A stretch of DNA of 64,000 bases, taken from assembly GCA_039654915.1 (NCBI GenBank), contig CM077595.1, positions 89,569,501-89,633,500 on the forward strand. Reading direction: 5' to 3'. Every line of letters begins with the position of its first letter. Position 1 is the first letter of the stretch. Under the pieces are notes generated by a model, which made no database searches, was not told where the DNA came from, and saw only the letters and a list, made by a program, of their open reading frames with translations. Origin of the DNA: Aquilaria yunnanensis (Eukaryota > Streptophyta > Magnoliopsida > Malvales > Thymelaeaceae). Both the position numbers and the translations under genes were made by a program. Of the stretch, positions 23,570 to 34,536 are shown one piece after another.

Positions 23570-24081
23570 GAAGTAGTGACAGCTATTAGTTACAAATTAT
23601 CACTAAGTAACAACGGCCACACGTCACTACTTACCATACGTCACTAACTAGCGACGGTTATTCGTCACTAGCGACAGGTATGCGTCACTAACTAGCGACA
23701 GCTATACGTTAGTAACTAGCGACGGTTACGTGTCACTAACTAGAACTAACTAGCGACGGTTAAGCGTCACTAACTAGCGACGGCTACACGTCACTAATTG
23801 GCACTAACTAGCGACGGCTACGCATCACTAACTGGAACTAACTCACAACGGTTATGCGTCACTAATTAACGACGGCTACGCGTCACTAACTAGCGACGGT
23901 TACTCGTCGCTAACGCGCTGGTGGACACCGGTACCGGAAAATTTGTGACGGCTTGTTTTGCGACGTTTAGCTGTCGCTAGAAAATTAACAGCGAGTGAAT
24001 TAGCGACGGGCGTTTTAGCGACGGCACACCATCGCTATATCATGTTTAGGGCCGTCACTAAATGCGGTTTTTCTAGTAGTG
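23570..24081. repeat. Right subterminal array of the CACTA element
   Basis: About twenty imperfect, irregularly spaced copies of TAGCGACGGTTACGCGTCAC run up to the right terminus at 24081. They mirror the AGCGACGG motifs at the left end and are the expected transposase-binding repeats. Confidence 0.85.
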
Positions 24082-24513
24082 TAATACAGTATCGTAAGGA
24101 CACTATGAATGGCATGAGTTGAACTTATTGTCTATGTGAAATTTAGTATTTACATCTTATTGATAGATGTTATATAACCAACAGTTAAATGAATAAAAAA
24201 AAGTATATTAGTAAAGGTTAACCCGTGATATAACCGTTGAATTATAATATATGGCCACTAATAGGGAGACAATTAGTTGAGATTTTGGCCCATTTTTTCG
24301 TTGATCATTTCTATACTTTCGGCAAAAGTTGAATAGACAAATCATTAACTTACTTGTTTACTTTACGGGGAATAATAAATTTTACGCTACCAGACAATAA
24401 CCAAGCAAGAATAACGGTGTAACGGGAGAAAGAAACAAAACCAAATAAACACGAAGAAAGCTACAACTAATCATCTTTTTTCTGCAGTAGTTAATTACAG
24501 CTTGACCAATCAA
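24082..24513. other. Downstream flank of the DUF4228 gene
   Basis: AT-rich with no gene. 24380-24513 probably holds the 3' untranslated region of the minus-strand gene that ends at 24514. The CACTA insertion lies about 430 bp beyond the stop codon. Confidence 0.4.
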
Positions 24514-25104
24514 TTATCTTTCGTCGTTGTACTTGCCAAACGACCCCAGCTTCCAACTACTAGCCACACTCCAATTGTCGGAGTTCGCCACCGATTCGGC
24601 GGAGCCCTGATTCCCGCACTTGGCCACCGTCCTCACGCTCTCGATCAGCTCCTCCGTGCGCGCCTCCTGCTGCAGAATCTCCGCCAGCTGCTCCGGGCTG
24701 ATGACCAGCCTCACCTTCCAAACCCCTCTACTGTTATACCTCGGGAAAACCTCGGCCTCCGCCGCCGGCCGCTTCGGCGCCCTCTGGGAATCGAGGGACA
24801 TCCGATAGGGAGTCATGGTGGGTCCGTTCCGGGGCGGGGACGACAACAAAGTGTCGTCGCTGCTGTCGTGGGAGTGGGCGTTGATTGGGAGGAGGTAGTA
24901 GAGCTCGCCTGCGAGGAGGGACTCGTTGTGGAGGAGGGGCGGGGAGAGGAGGTCCCGGGAGCGGTAGATGGCGTGGCCGGGGAACTCGTTGGTGATGCAC
25001 TCTGCTGTGATGGGGGCGTAGAGCTCCATGATGCCGCCGCCGGAGGTTACGACCTTGATCATCCGGTCCACTTGGCCGAACCCACTGAACACGCAATTGC
25101 CCAT
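24514..25104 (-). CDS. PADRE/DUF4228 domain protein, 196 aa
   Basis: A single-exon gene. I start it at the ATG at 25104 because the protein then begins MGNCVFSGFGQ, the usual N-terminus of this plant family and a candidate N-myristoylation site (Gly2) with a nearby Cys4. The open frame continues upstream to 25254, but that part is basic, low-complexity and not family-like. Family features are VDRMIKVVTSGGGIMELYAP (residues about 12-31), ITNEFPGHAIY (37-47), SLLAGELYYLLP (62-73), a Ser/Pro-rich variable middle, VWKVRLVISPEQLAEILQQE (about 129-148), and a Ser-rich tail. DUF4228 proteins are small plant proteins often induced by pathogens or stress; their biochemical role is not established. A TATA-like CATATATCC lies about 155-165 bases upstream of the ATG. 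Confidence 0.9.
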   Translation of the reverse strand: MGNCVFSGFGQVDRMIKVVTSGGGIMELYAPITAECITNEFPGHAIYRSRDLLSPPLLHNESLLAGELYYLLPINAHSHDSSDDTLLSSPPRNGPTMTPYRMSLDSQRAPKRPAAEAEVFPRYNSRGVWKVRLVISPEQLAEILQQEARTEELIESVRTVAKCGNQGSAESVANSDNWSVASSWKLGSFGKYNDER

Positions 25105-25488
25105 GTGTCTGGGTCTTTTTATGACTTTGATTTTCTGAGGCTGATTTAGACGTTGGAGGGCTAGCTTTTGGTTATATGGATGGCGTCGCCGTCGAAGAAA
25201 TTCTGGGGAACGTCTTGTGTTATGTTTTTTCTTTCTTTGGGGTGAAGGCGACACAACAAGGATATATGCTTAGCTTATTAGGCAGAAGAGAGGAAGAGGA
25301 TAAATTTCTTCCGGATTTTAGTATATAGGGCTGGCCCATGTTTCTTGGGTTCTAGTTCAAGGGAATGACGATGAAATTTCCTAGTACTAATTATTGGGCA
25401 ACTTGCAATGTTAGTACTAAACCTATAATTACTATTGCATATTAGTACCCAACCTCCCTTTTGTTACATACTGGTCTCAACAAACTAT

Positions 25489-25835
25489 GGGTGATCAGTA
25501 TTCAGTTGAAACCGAAAAAATTTTAAAATTCTCAAGTAACCCAAATTAACTTGGATTCTTATTTTCTTTCTTTCCATGGACAATAAATCTTCTATATTTT
25601 ATAGAATTTGAAAAGAAAAATAATATCTTTATCTCATTTCATCTCTTATAGAATTTAATTACCATTTTTTCGATTAATTCGGTTTAAACCGAACTGAACC
25701 GAAATATTTCAGTTTGGTTTGAATTTGGTTTTATAGACTAATTCGGTTATTTCGGTTTCTTAGTATCCAAAATCAAAAACCGAATAAACCGAATAATTCA
25801 GTTCGGTTTAAACCGAACAAACCGAATAATCACCC
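25489..25835. repeat. hAT-like MITE rich in AACCGAA/TTCGGTT
   Basis: A 347-bp element starting GGGTGATCAGTATTCAGTTG and ending in the complement of GGGTGATTATTCGGTTTGTT. At least ten TTCGGTT / AACCGAA motifs lie in both orientations near the ends. The 8-bp flanks match poorly, so the superfamily is inferred from the ends. Confidence 0.55.
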
Positions 25836-25978
25836 AAAAAACCTTTAAAATCTATTGCATATTGGTCCTTGCTCTTGCAAAATTCACTAACTCTGACATA
25901 ATTGTAAAATATCAAATTTTTAAATTTTAATTTAAATTATAAGGTAATTATCTTTTAATAAATTCAAACTATATTATA

Positions 25979-26196
25979 CTCCCTCTATTTTAAAACTTTT
26001 GCTTCATTTGACTATTTTGAGTATTTTGACTTGAATTTATTCATATTATTGTTTGTTATAAAAAATTAAAAATATATATATATTCAAAAAAAATACATAT
26101 CTTGATTTGTCGTTTATATATTAAAATATTAAAAATAAAAAATACTAAATTAATTGTAAAAAAATAAATGAACCAAAAATTTTGGGACAAAAGAAA
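25979..26196. repeat. Stowaway MITE
   Basis: A 218-bp element between TA dinucleotides with a canonical Stowaway start, CTCCCTCTATTTTAAAACTT, and the matching end AATTTTGGGACAAAAGAAA. The AT-rich arms fold back. Confidence 0.8.
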
Positions 26197-26581
26197 TATA
26201 TTTTTTTTGTAATTAATATACCATTTAGATTATCAGTTTTTACCAAGCTGTAAATCCAATTACCATGCTAACTCAATCATTCTATGCGGGTAAGGACCAA
26301 TATCTAACAAAATAAAGGCAGGATGGATTAATAATGGTAATTAAAGATTTGGGACAATGGTGCAATTTACCCTAATTAATTCATCATCAGCCATTCAGGT
26401 CCAATATAATTTATTTTATAAAAAATCTGTAATAGTAAATTGGTACGTACGGGTTTTAAATCATAATTGCTTTTATATCTACCAGTAATTATTATTCATA
26501 TATCTCGAGTGGGGCACGGCAATTTTAAATTTGTATGCCTTCTTGTATATGTAGTAAATTAGTAATGTATGATTATAATGA

Positions 26582-26582
26582 C

Positions 26583-26625
<43 letters not shown>
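26582..26625. repeat. (TA)n-(TG)n microsatellite
   Basis: An uninterrupted TA run changes into an uninterrupted TG run. Confidence 0.95.
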
Positions 26626-26876
26626 CATAATTTGTATAAATAATTCTATTATCTATATGTTTATGTTGGCCAATAAGGTTTTGTAATTATCTTACCGTTT
26701 TTCCATCTCACCGTCCGTGTTAGAGTTCTGTTTGGTTAATTAGTTCCACGATTCTTGCCACATTATAAAAAAACTGAAGTTTTGTCTCCATGAAAACTTC
26801 ACTCATGTGCCAGGATTGTCACGGTCGGGCTAGCTCAAGTCTTTTTTAAGGCAAAAAATCCCCACGTTTTGTTGAC

Positions 26877-26880
<4 letters not shown>

Positions 26881-26926
<46 letters not shown>
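26881..26926. repeat. (AT)n microsatellite
   Basis: An AT dinucleotide run of 46 bases, 31 bp left of the fold-back element at 26958. Confidence 0.95.
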
Positions 26927-26928
<2 letters not shown>

Positions 26929-26957
26929 CTCATCGCTCTATATGGATCTTAATGATT

Positions 26958-28602
26958 GGCCTAAATATATCATTAGCCCTCCAACTTTTCCAACTCATAC
27001 GAGTTGATTTCTTAACTTTGACTCAGTATGACTTAGTCCTCAAACTCTAAAAAATTTTACGACTTAATCCTCAAACTTTTTAAATACTGATACTTAGTCT
27101 TTTAGTTATCAAAATACACTACAACTTTGAGTCTCAACTTCCAATCTTCCAGCAAAATGACTTTTCTATTAAAAAAATTTCATTATCACCAAACTTGTAG
27201 GTTAATAAATTTTAAAAAATTGTTAAATACAAAATTAAAAAATTAAATAACTTATAAAATGATAATTCAAAAAAATTATATACAATAATTTAAAATTTTT
27301 TAATTATCTAATAATTTTTATTTTGCTTATTTTTTTAAAAACTGCTTTGGTTGACTTATTGGGAAAAAAAGATTTTTTATGCCTTGTACTATTATGTTGA
27401 TCAGTTATTTTTTCTAAATTTTTTTCTCACTTTTTTTCATACAAAATATGCAACATTAGGGACTTATGAATTTTAGAGATCATTATAGAGAGTTTTGCTT
27501 TGAGTATATTTAGTTTTTAAACAATTTTCCAAATTAATATTTTGTAACTTAGAATTATTATACCATATCATCTTAAAACTAATTCATCCCTTGAAAATCT
27601 CATGCTAATGAAGATGGTACGCATTATAACTTCCTTGGCTTTTTATCATTTTTTTTTTGAAGAAAAACTTGGTGAAAATACAAAAAAAAAAATCCAACCT
27701 TTAACTTTTAGATAATCCATCAAAAGAAAAAAAAAAGTAGTCAATATTCTAATTAATTGGTTTAATTAATTTTTTATTTTAATTTTTCCCCAAATTGCCT
27801 ACTTTAATTTATATCTTGCTTGAGTTGATAACAAATGATAGTACGTATCATCTTCATTAGTTTTTTTTCCCCAAATTTTTCTTCGAAGCCAAATGATAAA
27901 AAATCAAGGAAGTTATAGTGTGTACCATCTTGATTAAGCATGAAAATTGTGAGGGATGAATTAGTTTGAAGATGATGTGGTATGCTAATTCTAAATCACA
28001 AAATATTAATACCAAAAAGATTCATTTGGAAAATTATTTTAAAAATAAATCTAATTAAAGCAAAACTCCTCTAAAATGATTTCTAAATTCATAAGTCCCT
28101 AATGTTGTATATTTTGTATAAAAAGAGTGAGAACAAAATATTTAGAAAAAATAATTGATCAACATAATAGTGGAGTGCATAATTTTTTTTTTCTTTCCAA
28201 TAGCCAACCAAAGTAATTTTTGAAAAAAATAAGTAAAATATAAATTCTTAAATAATTAGAAAAGTTTCAAATTATTGTATATAATTTTTTTGAATCATCA
28301 TTTTGTAAGTTATTTAATTAGTTAATTATGTATTTAAAAATTTAATAAAGTTTAGTAACTCACGAGTTTAGTGATAATGGAAGTTCTTGAATAGAAGGGT
28401 CATTTTGCTAAAATATTAAAACTTAGGACTTAAAGTTGTAGTTTATCTTGATGGATGAAGAGCTAAGTAGCATCAGTTAAAAAGTTTGAGGACTTAGTCG
28501 CATGATTTTACAAAGTTTGAGGAATAAGTCATACTAAGTCAAAGTTAAGGGACTAACACATGCGAGTTAGCAAAGTTGGAGAACTAATGGTGCATTTAGG
28601 CC
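26958..28602. mobile_element. Fold-back Mutator-like element with arms of about 0.8 kb
   Basis: A 1.65-kb near-perfect palindrome. It begins GGCCTAAATATATCATTAGC and ends with the complement-like GCATTTAGGCC. Successive blocks pair across a centre near 27780: GACTCAGTATGACTTAGTCC with its complement near 28540, and ATGAAGATGGTACGCATTAT (27608) with the counterpart near 27920. The 9-bp sequence TTAATGATT flanks both sides exactly (26949-26957 and 28603-28611), the signature length for Mutator-like elements. No coding sequence is present. If transcribed, each strand would form one long hairpin RNA. Confidence 0.88.
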
Positions 28603-28611
28603 TTAATGATT

Positions 28612-29051
28612 TTGTAATGTATTAATTCTAATTATTATAGAAACTAAAATATTAACTAAGTATGAACGTTTAAGAATAATTACGTTTTGAAATCATAACT
28701 ATGTATTTCAAAAGATCACATTATGACTCTTTACCGAAAAAATTAGCTGATTATGATCCCATTATATGAGTAATGAGGTTTTAATAGTATATAGGTTGAG
28801 TCATTGTAGCAAAAATATTACAAGATTTCATGGTTGTAGTAATACATATTTTTCACTTGGTGTTTTAGTAAGCTTTTCCACCTGCATGTCAATCGTTCTC
28901 TGCATCACCATGATCCCTCATCTGAAAATTTAAGAATGTACACATCTAATATTACATGGGAACACTTTTGTTCCATATAGTCTTCATAAATAATTCATAC
29001 TCTAGACATGTATTTTTTAATCGATTGAAACTAATTACAGAATATTTTAAA
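28612..29051. other. AT-rich intergenic DNA
   Basis: No gene or element is recognised between the fold-back element and the next element-like end. Confidence 0.3.
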
Positions 29052-31571
29052 GGCCTAAATGCGTAAGTTGTCCCATCAACTTTGTATTCTTGCGCAAGTT
29101 AGTCCTTAATTTTGATTTATAATCACTTAGCCCTTAAATTTTGATAAACTATGTGACTTCGTCCTCAAACTTTCATATTTAGTCTCTTGGCTGATGGGAA
29201 ATGTGCTTGTATTGTCACTTGATAGTTAATGGCATTTGGTCAGCAGCATGTTGGGGAAATTGGTGCCAAGAATAGAATGCCAATGGTGCTTGGAAAGAAA
29301 GGCCGATGGCTGAAGGAGAGGGAGAGACATTACACCAAAAATGCACAATAGCGGCAACTGAAATTTAGTGGTTGTGATGGTTTAGTAGCCATTCAAAATA
29401 GCATTGAGCTACTGAGATAACAACTGAAGCATTCAGTTGCTCCCAATTTGGAGCTTGACACCCAAGAAACCTCAAACTCATTTACACCTGTAATTTAATT
29501 ACATGAGTTATATGTGTATATTTAGGGCTTTTTTTCCTCTATAGAGTCATATGATATTATAAAAATGAAAGTGAGAGCGATAGTTAAGAGTGACTCACCG
29601 TTCACTTTTGTGGAAGAGCAAAATCGAAAATGTTGACATAAAATAAAAATTTATGTTACCTAGCACCTGATAACTAATAATACAATAACAAGGAATTTAC
29701 AAAATTAAGAATTTTTAATCTAAAAAAATGGAAAAATAAATAAATAGGAACCCAAGTGAAAAAAAAATAGCTCATATATATTTATAAAAAATTTTGCAAA
29801 AAAATATGAAATTGATGATTGAAATCATCAAAATTCCGATTGAATTCAAGCAAATGGGTGACTGTATTCAAACACTTTACTACTACTACCTTCATATAGG
29901 TAGTGATTGAATAATTCAGTCACTATGACTAAGGAGGGCATAATGACTGAAACCTTCAATTGCTAAGTCTTGAAAAATTACTTTTCAGTCCAAATGGATG
30001 AATGATTATACCATCACCATTTGAGAACTGACTATTAACTTTTTCACCCCTACGATTGAAGTTTCAGTTGTCATTTAGTAGCTCGTAGCCCCAAAATTGT
30101 TTAAACTCAAGACCTGCACATTTAACTTACCATTTCTCATTTAAACACTCTCAACTCCTTTTTCCAATCATCAAGAAGCTCATTTGTTATGTTTCTTCTA
30201 ATATTTTTTTTTGTTGTTGTCTCGATCTCTTCTTCATTTGGTGATTTTTTTCACTTCTTTTCTTAATGTTTTTTCATAATCTTATTTAGCCTTCATGATT
30301 TCTATTGTTGCATGAGTACTTTTATTATGTATTTTTTTGGTTAAAATATTGCATTTTGTGTTTAGGATGTCTTTTTATTTAATTTTATATTTTGTTTTAA
30401 ATTTCATCTTCCAATGGATTTTATTAATGGGGTTTGTGTTGTTCTTCATAGTGAGCCTCAACAGGATGTATGCTCAAGGGGTCCTGCCATTAGGTATCAT
30501 TCCTAGCTGCATAGCTGGAGGCTCGAGATGAGGGGGATCCTATCAGCTGCCCCAAGTTCCTATCCCCACCCCTAAGATTCTTTTCATCGCCACTAGGATA
30601 ATACACGCATCCACTTGCATTCTATCCACCTCCACTGAGATCTTATCTGCCTACACCGAGATCATATCACCAGCCATCAATATAGCACCAAACATATGGG
30701 CATATGTTTTTTAATTAATTTAGGCTTAAATTAAATTTTGAATCATTTTATAATTATATTAATTTTAATTTTGTTTATAATTATTATGCATATTTATTAT
30801 ACTTATAATTGTATAAACTAATTTGAAAAAAAAACCTTAGCCTATCAACTGTGATTTCAATCGCTATTATCAAAATTGAACAATTTGGTCGATATTTCTT
30901 GTGCCACATCTCTAAAGGAAGCGACTGAGCTTTCAGCCATTGCCTTCAGTCATAAGCTTAGTCCCTTCTCTCTAGTGACTAGGTTTTTTATGACTAAAGA
31001 TTGACAAAAACTTCAATCACCCAAAAATGCACTTTTCCAATTGACTTAATACTGTTTTTTCAGTCACCATTTTTCCTCAATGTTGTAGCTGGTGAAAAGT
31101 TGACAAAAATGGTTGAGTTGATGGGTTAGGGAAGAGTTTTGATAGGGTGGGGAGACTGATAGTCGAAGAAATGACAAGGCAAGGATGGGCTAAGGACTAC
31201 ATTGAACCAATGGCGAGGTTGGAATAGGCAGTGACGATGAGGGTAGATTCAATGGCAAGGGTAGATTCGCTGGTGGGGGAGGATTTGAAGGTTATATTGA
31301 TAGCAAGGGGATTCAACTGTAACAATGAGGGTGACAACAAATTTGACACATATGAGAGTGGATTCAGAGGTGGTTTACCAGATATGGCATTTGATCATTT
31401 TCAGATTAGATCTAGGGTTTGGTTCAAGGAAGAGATACTAATGGTGTGCTGAGTAGAAAGGCTGATGGTGCTACATTTTGCAAAGTTGAGAGAATAAGTT
31501 GGAGTAGTCATTCATAAATGACTAACTTGATTGAATTGAGAAAGTTAAGTGACCAAGAGCGCATTTTATCC
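29052..31571. mobile_element. Degenerate relative of the fold-back Mutator-like element
   Basis: The left end GGCCTAAATGCGTAAGTTGT, with CAAGTTAGTCCTTAATTTTG following, is the same end type as the element at 26958. The right side in reverse complement reads AAAATGCGCTCTTGGTCACT and later CAAGTTAGTCATTTATGAAT. Similarity is limited and no target duplication was found, so the right edge is approximate. The interior includes a possible degraded CACTA element (29328-31087) and a 73-codon frame (31231-31452) of unknown origin. Confidence 0.4.
29328..31087. mobile_element. Possible degraded non-autonomous CACTA element
   Basis: The left edge CATTACACCAAAAATGCACA is one base from a CACTACACCAAAAATG type end. 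The right edge in reverse complement reads CTACAACATTGAGGAAAAAT. Between them are scattered ATTCAGTTGC, TTCAGTCACTATGACT and GACTGAAACCTTCA motifs in both orientations, like subterminal repeats. The ends do not match closely, so this is tentative. Confidence 0.35.
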
Positions 31572-33791
31572 TGCCTGTGCAAATGCGAACCTGGATTACA
31601 GAAAGGCTGTTATGTCCAAAAGAGACCAAGAATCCGGAATACTTGTTTGTGCCTAGCTAGTTGGCCTCACTTTCAACAGGGAAAATGCTAATATATGGAG
31701 CGTAAGAAGATTTTCTCTTTTGACAAAAATAAAAAGTGAGAATCTAAATATTTGACTTAATTTTTAGATAATATCGACTTAACAGGGTTGGGTGCAAAGA
31801 ATTTTTTTTTTTTTTTTTTGTGTGTGTGTCTAGAATCTTCCAGGACTCAATAGTAAAAAAAAACAGAGAGAGATTTTACCATTTAAAATACCTAGCTATA
31901 ATTAATTCACTTAGTTAGTACTTAAGTGGAATAAAATTTTCAAATATAAGAGTATAACAGACACATCATGTCATAGTTATACTCATTCTAATATGATACT
32001 CACACTCATTCTAATATAATCGACATGTTATGTACATATTGGCTCTGCATAAAGGAGTTCATTAGATTATTATTCATGGGTCAATAGGCTAACAAGTTGA
32101 TCGTTAGAAAGGTCTGGAATATGTTAAAGAGAAACCCTATGATTACGGGACAATCACATAATAAGAAAACTCCCCCATGCCAAGACCTAGGGACTTTAAG
32201 AGGTTTGTTGGATAAGGGATTGAACCTAAATCTTCTATTAAGCTGTACATTCCCTCTTTTAGAGAATTACTGGCTTTAACATTGATACATCATATCTTCT
32301 CCTGACACACAATTTTGAACCCTCTAACCTATCTTTGTTTGGAGCTATAGTTGTCTATAAAGGTTTTGAGTATTCCACCAAAGTATTCAAATATCATAAC
32401 GAGACAATAGTTTCATATTCCATGTGAAAAATTGAAATACAGTGCTCTAATAATTCTGTAAAAAAAATCTTTTTAAATCATTGCTCATATTAAAGTAAAT
32501 GAGAAATTTTTATATAAAATAGTTTGTAATATATTGCATTCCACTCCAAATATAAGATGCAAAGTATCAATCATAACCAGCATATATATGCAAATATATA
32601 TTAGTTAAAGACAAGAATGAAGAGACAGGCTAACAATAAAGATATGGTATCTAATTTTTATACAGTGCCTTATTTTAAAAAACACGCATATAAATTGATA
32701 AATTTTTTTAATTAAGAGGAAATAGGAACACGTAACGTACGCAATCGCGGATCGTGCGGGGGTTTGAGCAGAGGAGAGGATCAGCTGAGCTGGTTAAAGG
32801 GTGGATCCAACGGACATGAGATGATTGTGAGCAACGGGAAGGTCCTTGTTCATAGTCCACGGTACCATCATGCTGCCCCTTTTGTACAGGATCAATCCCT
32901 TTCAAATTCTTTTTGGGGTCAATTCCTTTCCGTTATCAAAGGAGGTTAATTAAGGACATGCTTTTGCACTTAATTACTTCTGATCATCAATCCATGTGTT
33001 AGACATGTCCTTCAAGCCTTTGTCGCTGTTATAACAGAAACCGGCGTTTAGTGCGAAGAAGAAGGGAATTAAACAGTAGCGGGTGACACGGGAGGAAGAG
33101 GGAAAGCGAGGGAAAAAGAGAATAAGCAAAGATATTCAATACGGATGAGTCCGGCGTTGGACAAAAAGTTTTTCCCGAGTGGGGCTACAGGCTACTATGT
33201 CCATGTCTATACTTAATTCCAATGGGTTAGGTCCTTGGCCCTATTCTTCCAAGTTGGGCTGCGGTTGCTTCTTTCCAAAACCAACTTCTCTGACCTGGCT
33301 CCCTCCCTGTCCGGCCGCATCTTTTGATCTATTTCCGTCTTCTTGTTTAAGGCCCAATAGACTCATCTCTTATAAGGATGTCAACATACTGGGTTTGGGT
33401 AGGATATAGTTAATCCCAAACCCTCTTCTTAAATGATCGGGTTTGATAGTATCTATCCAGCAAATAGGTGGGTACAATAATTAATAGGGAAAAAAGGTAG
33501 ATGAAGTTGAAAGTAACATTATTTGATCGTTCATGAATAAAGATCTTATTTTTTGTTTAGATTTTGAAGCCCTATATTCCTACAAGAGTAGTTCATGAAA
33601 TAAAGATCTTATTTTTATTTAGATTTTGAAGCCAAAAGTACTAGTTTGAACTTCATATATATTGATGAACGAGTAATTTTTTATCTTCATTTTTTATTGT
33701 GCAGTAGTTCAATTCATTGATTATAAATTAAATAACTTTTACCCAAATTTTGTTTAAAATTGGGACGATGTATTATATTTCGGAAAAGTAA
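31572..33791. other. Intergenic DNA
   Basis: No gene is recognised. 32720-32950 has more balanced composition and overlapping short open frames on both strands (65 and 61 codons), none of a known family. 33050-33420 is similar, with a 76-codon frame. Poly-T (31802-31819) and a short GT run follow an otherwise AT-rich stretch. Confidence 0.35.
33531..33655. repeat. Tandem duplication of about 62 bp
   Basis: Two adjacent copies of a block containing ATAAAGATCTTATTTTT and TTTAGATTTTGAAGCC, with a few differences. Confidence 0.75.
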
Positions 33792-34134
33792 GGGCCAATT
33801 CGTTTCGTCTAAAGTCAACTGACTTTTTTTAACTTTTTCATCTTTTTTACGGGAAACCAATTTCATTTGAAAGTCAATGTTATGTAAATGTAATAATCAA
33901 TTTGAAAGTAAATTTTTAGGATGTTATTAAATTTTTATGAATTTTTCTTTTTTAAGACTTGAAACTAGAAAAATTCAAAAAAATTTAGTAAGATTATAAA
34001 AATTTTATTTTTAATTGATTATTGTAGCTACATAATATTGGCTTTTAATTAAAATTAGTTTCAAGTAAAAAATATGTAAAAATAAAAAAAAGTCATTTTG
34101 TAGTCAATTGGCTAAAGTTGAAACGAATTGGGTG
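33792..34134. repeat. Tourist-like MITE, copy C, beside the P1 promoter
   Basis: A 343-bp fold-back element between TAA repeats (33789-33791 and 34135-34137). It starts GGGCCAATTCGTTTCGTCTA and its right end in reverse complement starts CACCCAATTCGTTTCAACTT. It ends 166 bp upstream of the likely TATA box of the P1 gene. Confidence 0.87.
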
Positions 34135-34300
34135 TAAAACTCTTAGAAGATTTTATATATTTACCAAAGAAACAAGGAATGTTTAAAATACCTATGTCGG
34201 AGAGGCTTTATAAAGGGTTAAAGGAAGGATTAAATTTCTGTTCTGATACGTGAAGTACTTAATTGCTCTTAACAAAATAGTTCGGGAGGTTCTGGGGCTT

Positions 34301-34346
34301 TATAAACTACACCGTTAAAACCATCTTTTGCGCCTCGAAAACCCTA
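34301..34346 (+). promoter_or_regulatory. P1 gene core promoter: TATA box and telo-box
   Basis: A TATAAAC box at 34301-34307 is followed by a telo-box AAACCCTA at 34339-34346. Telo-boxes near the start site are typical of plant ribosomal-protein genes and link them to growth-related transcription. Confidence 0.65.
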
Positions 34347-34536
34347 GCAAAACCTGTTTCGTTGCAGCGCAGTCGAACTCAGAGCCCTCTGTTTTCAGAA
34401 CTTCTCTCAGGTAATCTCGATCTTATTGGTTATACCTCTTCTTCGACGAGATTAAAATGTGGCAAATTGGTTATTCAACTTCTTCGTTCCGTCATTGTCT
34501 TCTCAATTTCATCGTTTCGTACTTGTAGCGAGAACG

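Larger units (their letters stand above)
19081..24081. mobile_element. Complete non-autonomous CACTA element with captured host gene pieces
   Basis: This is a 5.0-kb element with perfect inverted ends. The left begins CACTACTAGAAAAACCGCAT and the right (24061-24081) is its exact complement. A 3-bp direct repeat TAA flanks it (19078-19080 and 24082-24084), the length made by CACTA transposases. Both ends are rich in AGCGACGG / CCGTCGCT motifs: three large tandem units at the left and a dense array at the right. There is no transposase inside. Instead, the middle (about 20750-23352) carries exon-intron pieces of at least two unrelated plant genes, as in Pack-CACTA elements. The clean ends and target duplication suggest a fairly recent insertion. 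Movement would need transposase from another copy. Confidence 0.93.
25396..26372. mobile_element. Mutator-like MITE hosting two younger MITEs
   Basis: The left end GGGCAACTTGCAATGTTAGT pairs with the right end, whose reverse complement is GGGTAAATTGCACCATTGTC. Further inside, GTTACATACTGGTCTC pairs with GTTAGATATTGGTCC. The flanks TAATTATT (25388-25395) and TAATTAAT (26373-26380) differ at one base, consistent with an aged 8-9-bp duplication. A hAT-like MITE (25489-25835) and a Stowaway (25979-26196) sit inside, so this is a three-layer nest. Confidence 0.6.

Noticed and set aside
23570..24060. A regular short-repeat array that could suggest a CRISPR
   Set aside because: The units are imperfect and spacers are not unique. 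The array ends exactly at a CACTA terminus and the host is a plant.
24734..25096. A 120-codon Arg/Pro-rich minus-strand frame
   Set aside because: It is an out-of-frame shadow of the DUF4228 gene.
24502..25149. A 215-codon plus-strand frame
   Set aside because: It is antisense to the DUF4228 gene, is rich in Arg, Val and Gly, and has no family features. The minus-strand frame has them.
26582..26926. AT-rich microsatellites as a replication origin or matrix attachment site
   Set aside because: Simple repeats alone are not evidence for either function.
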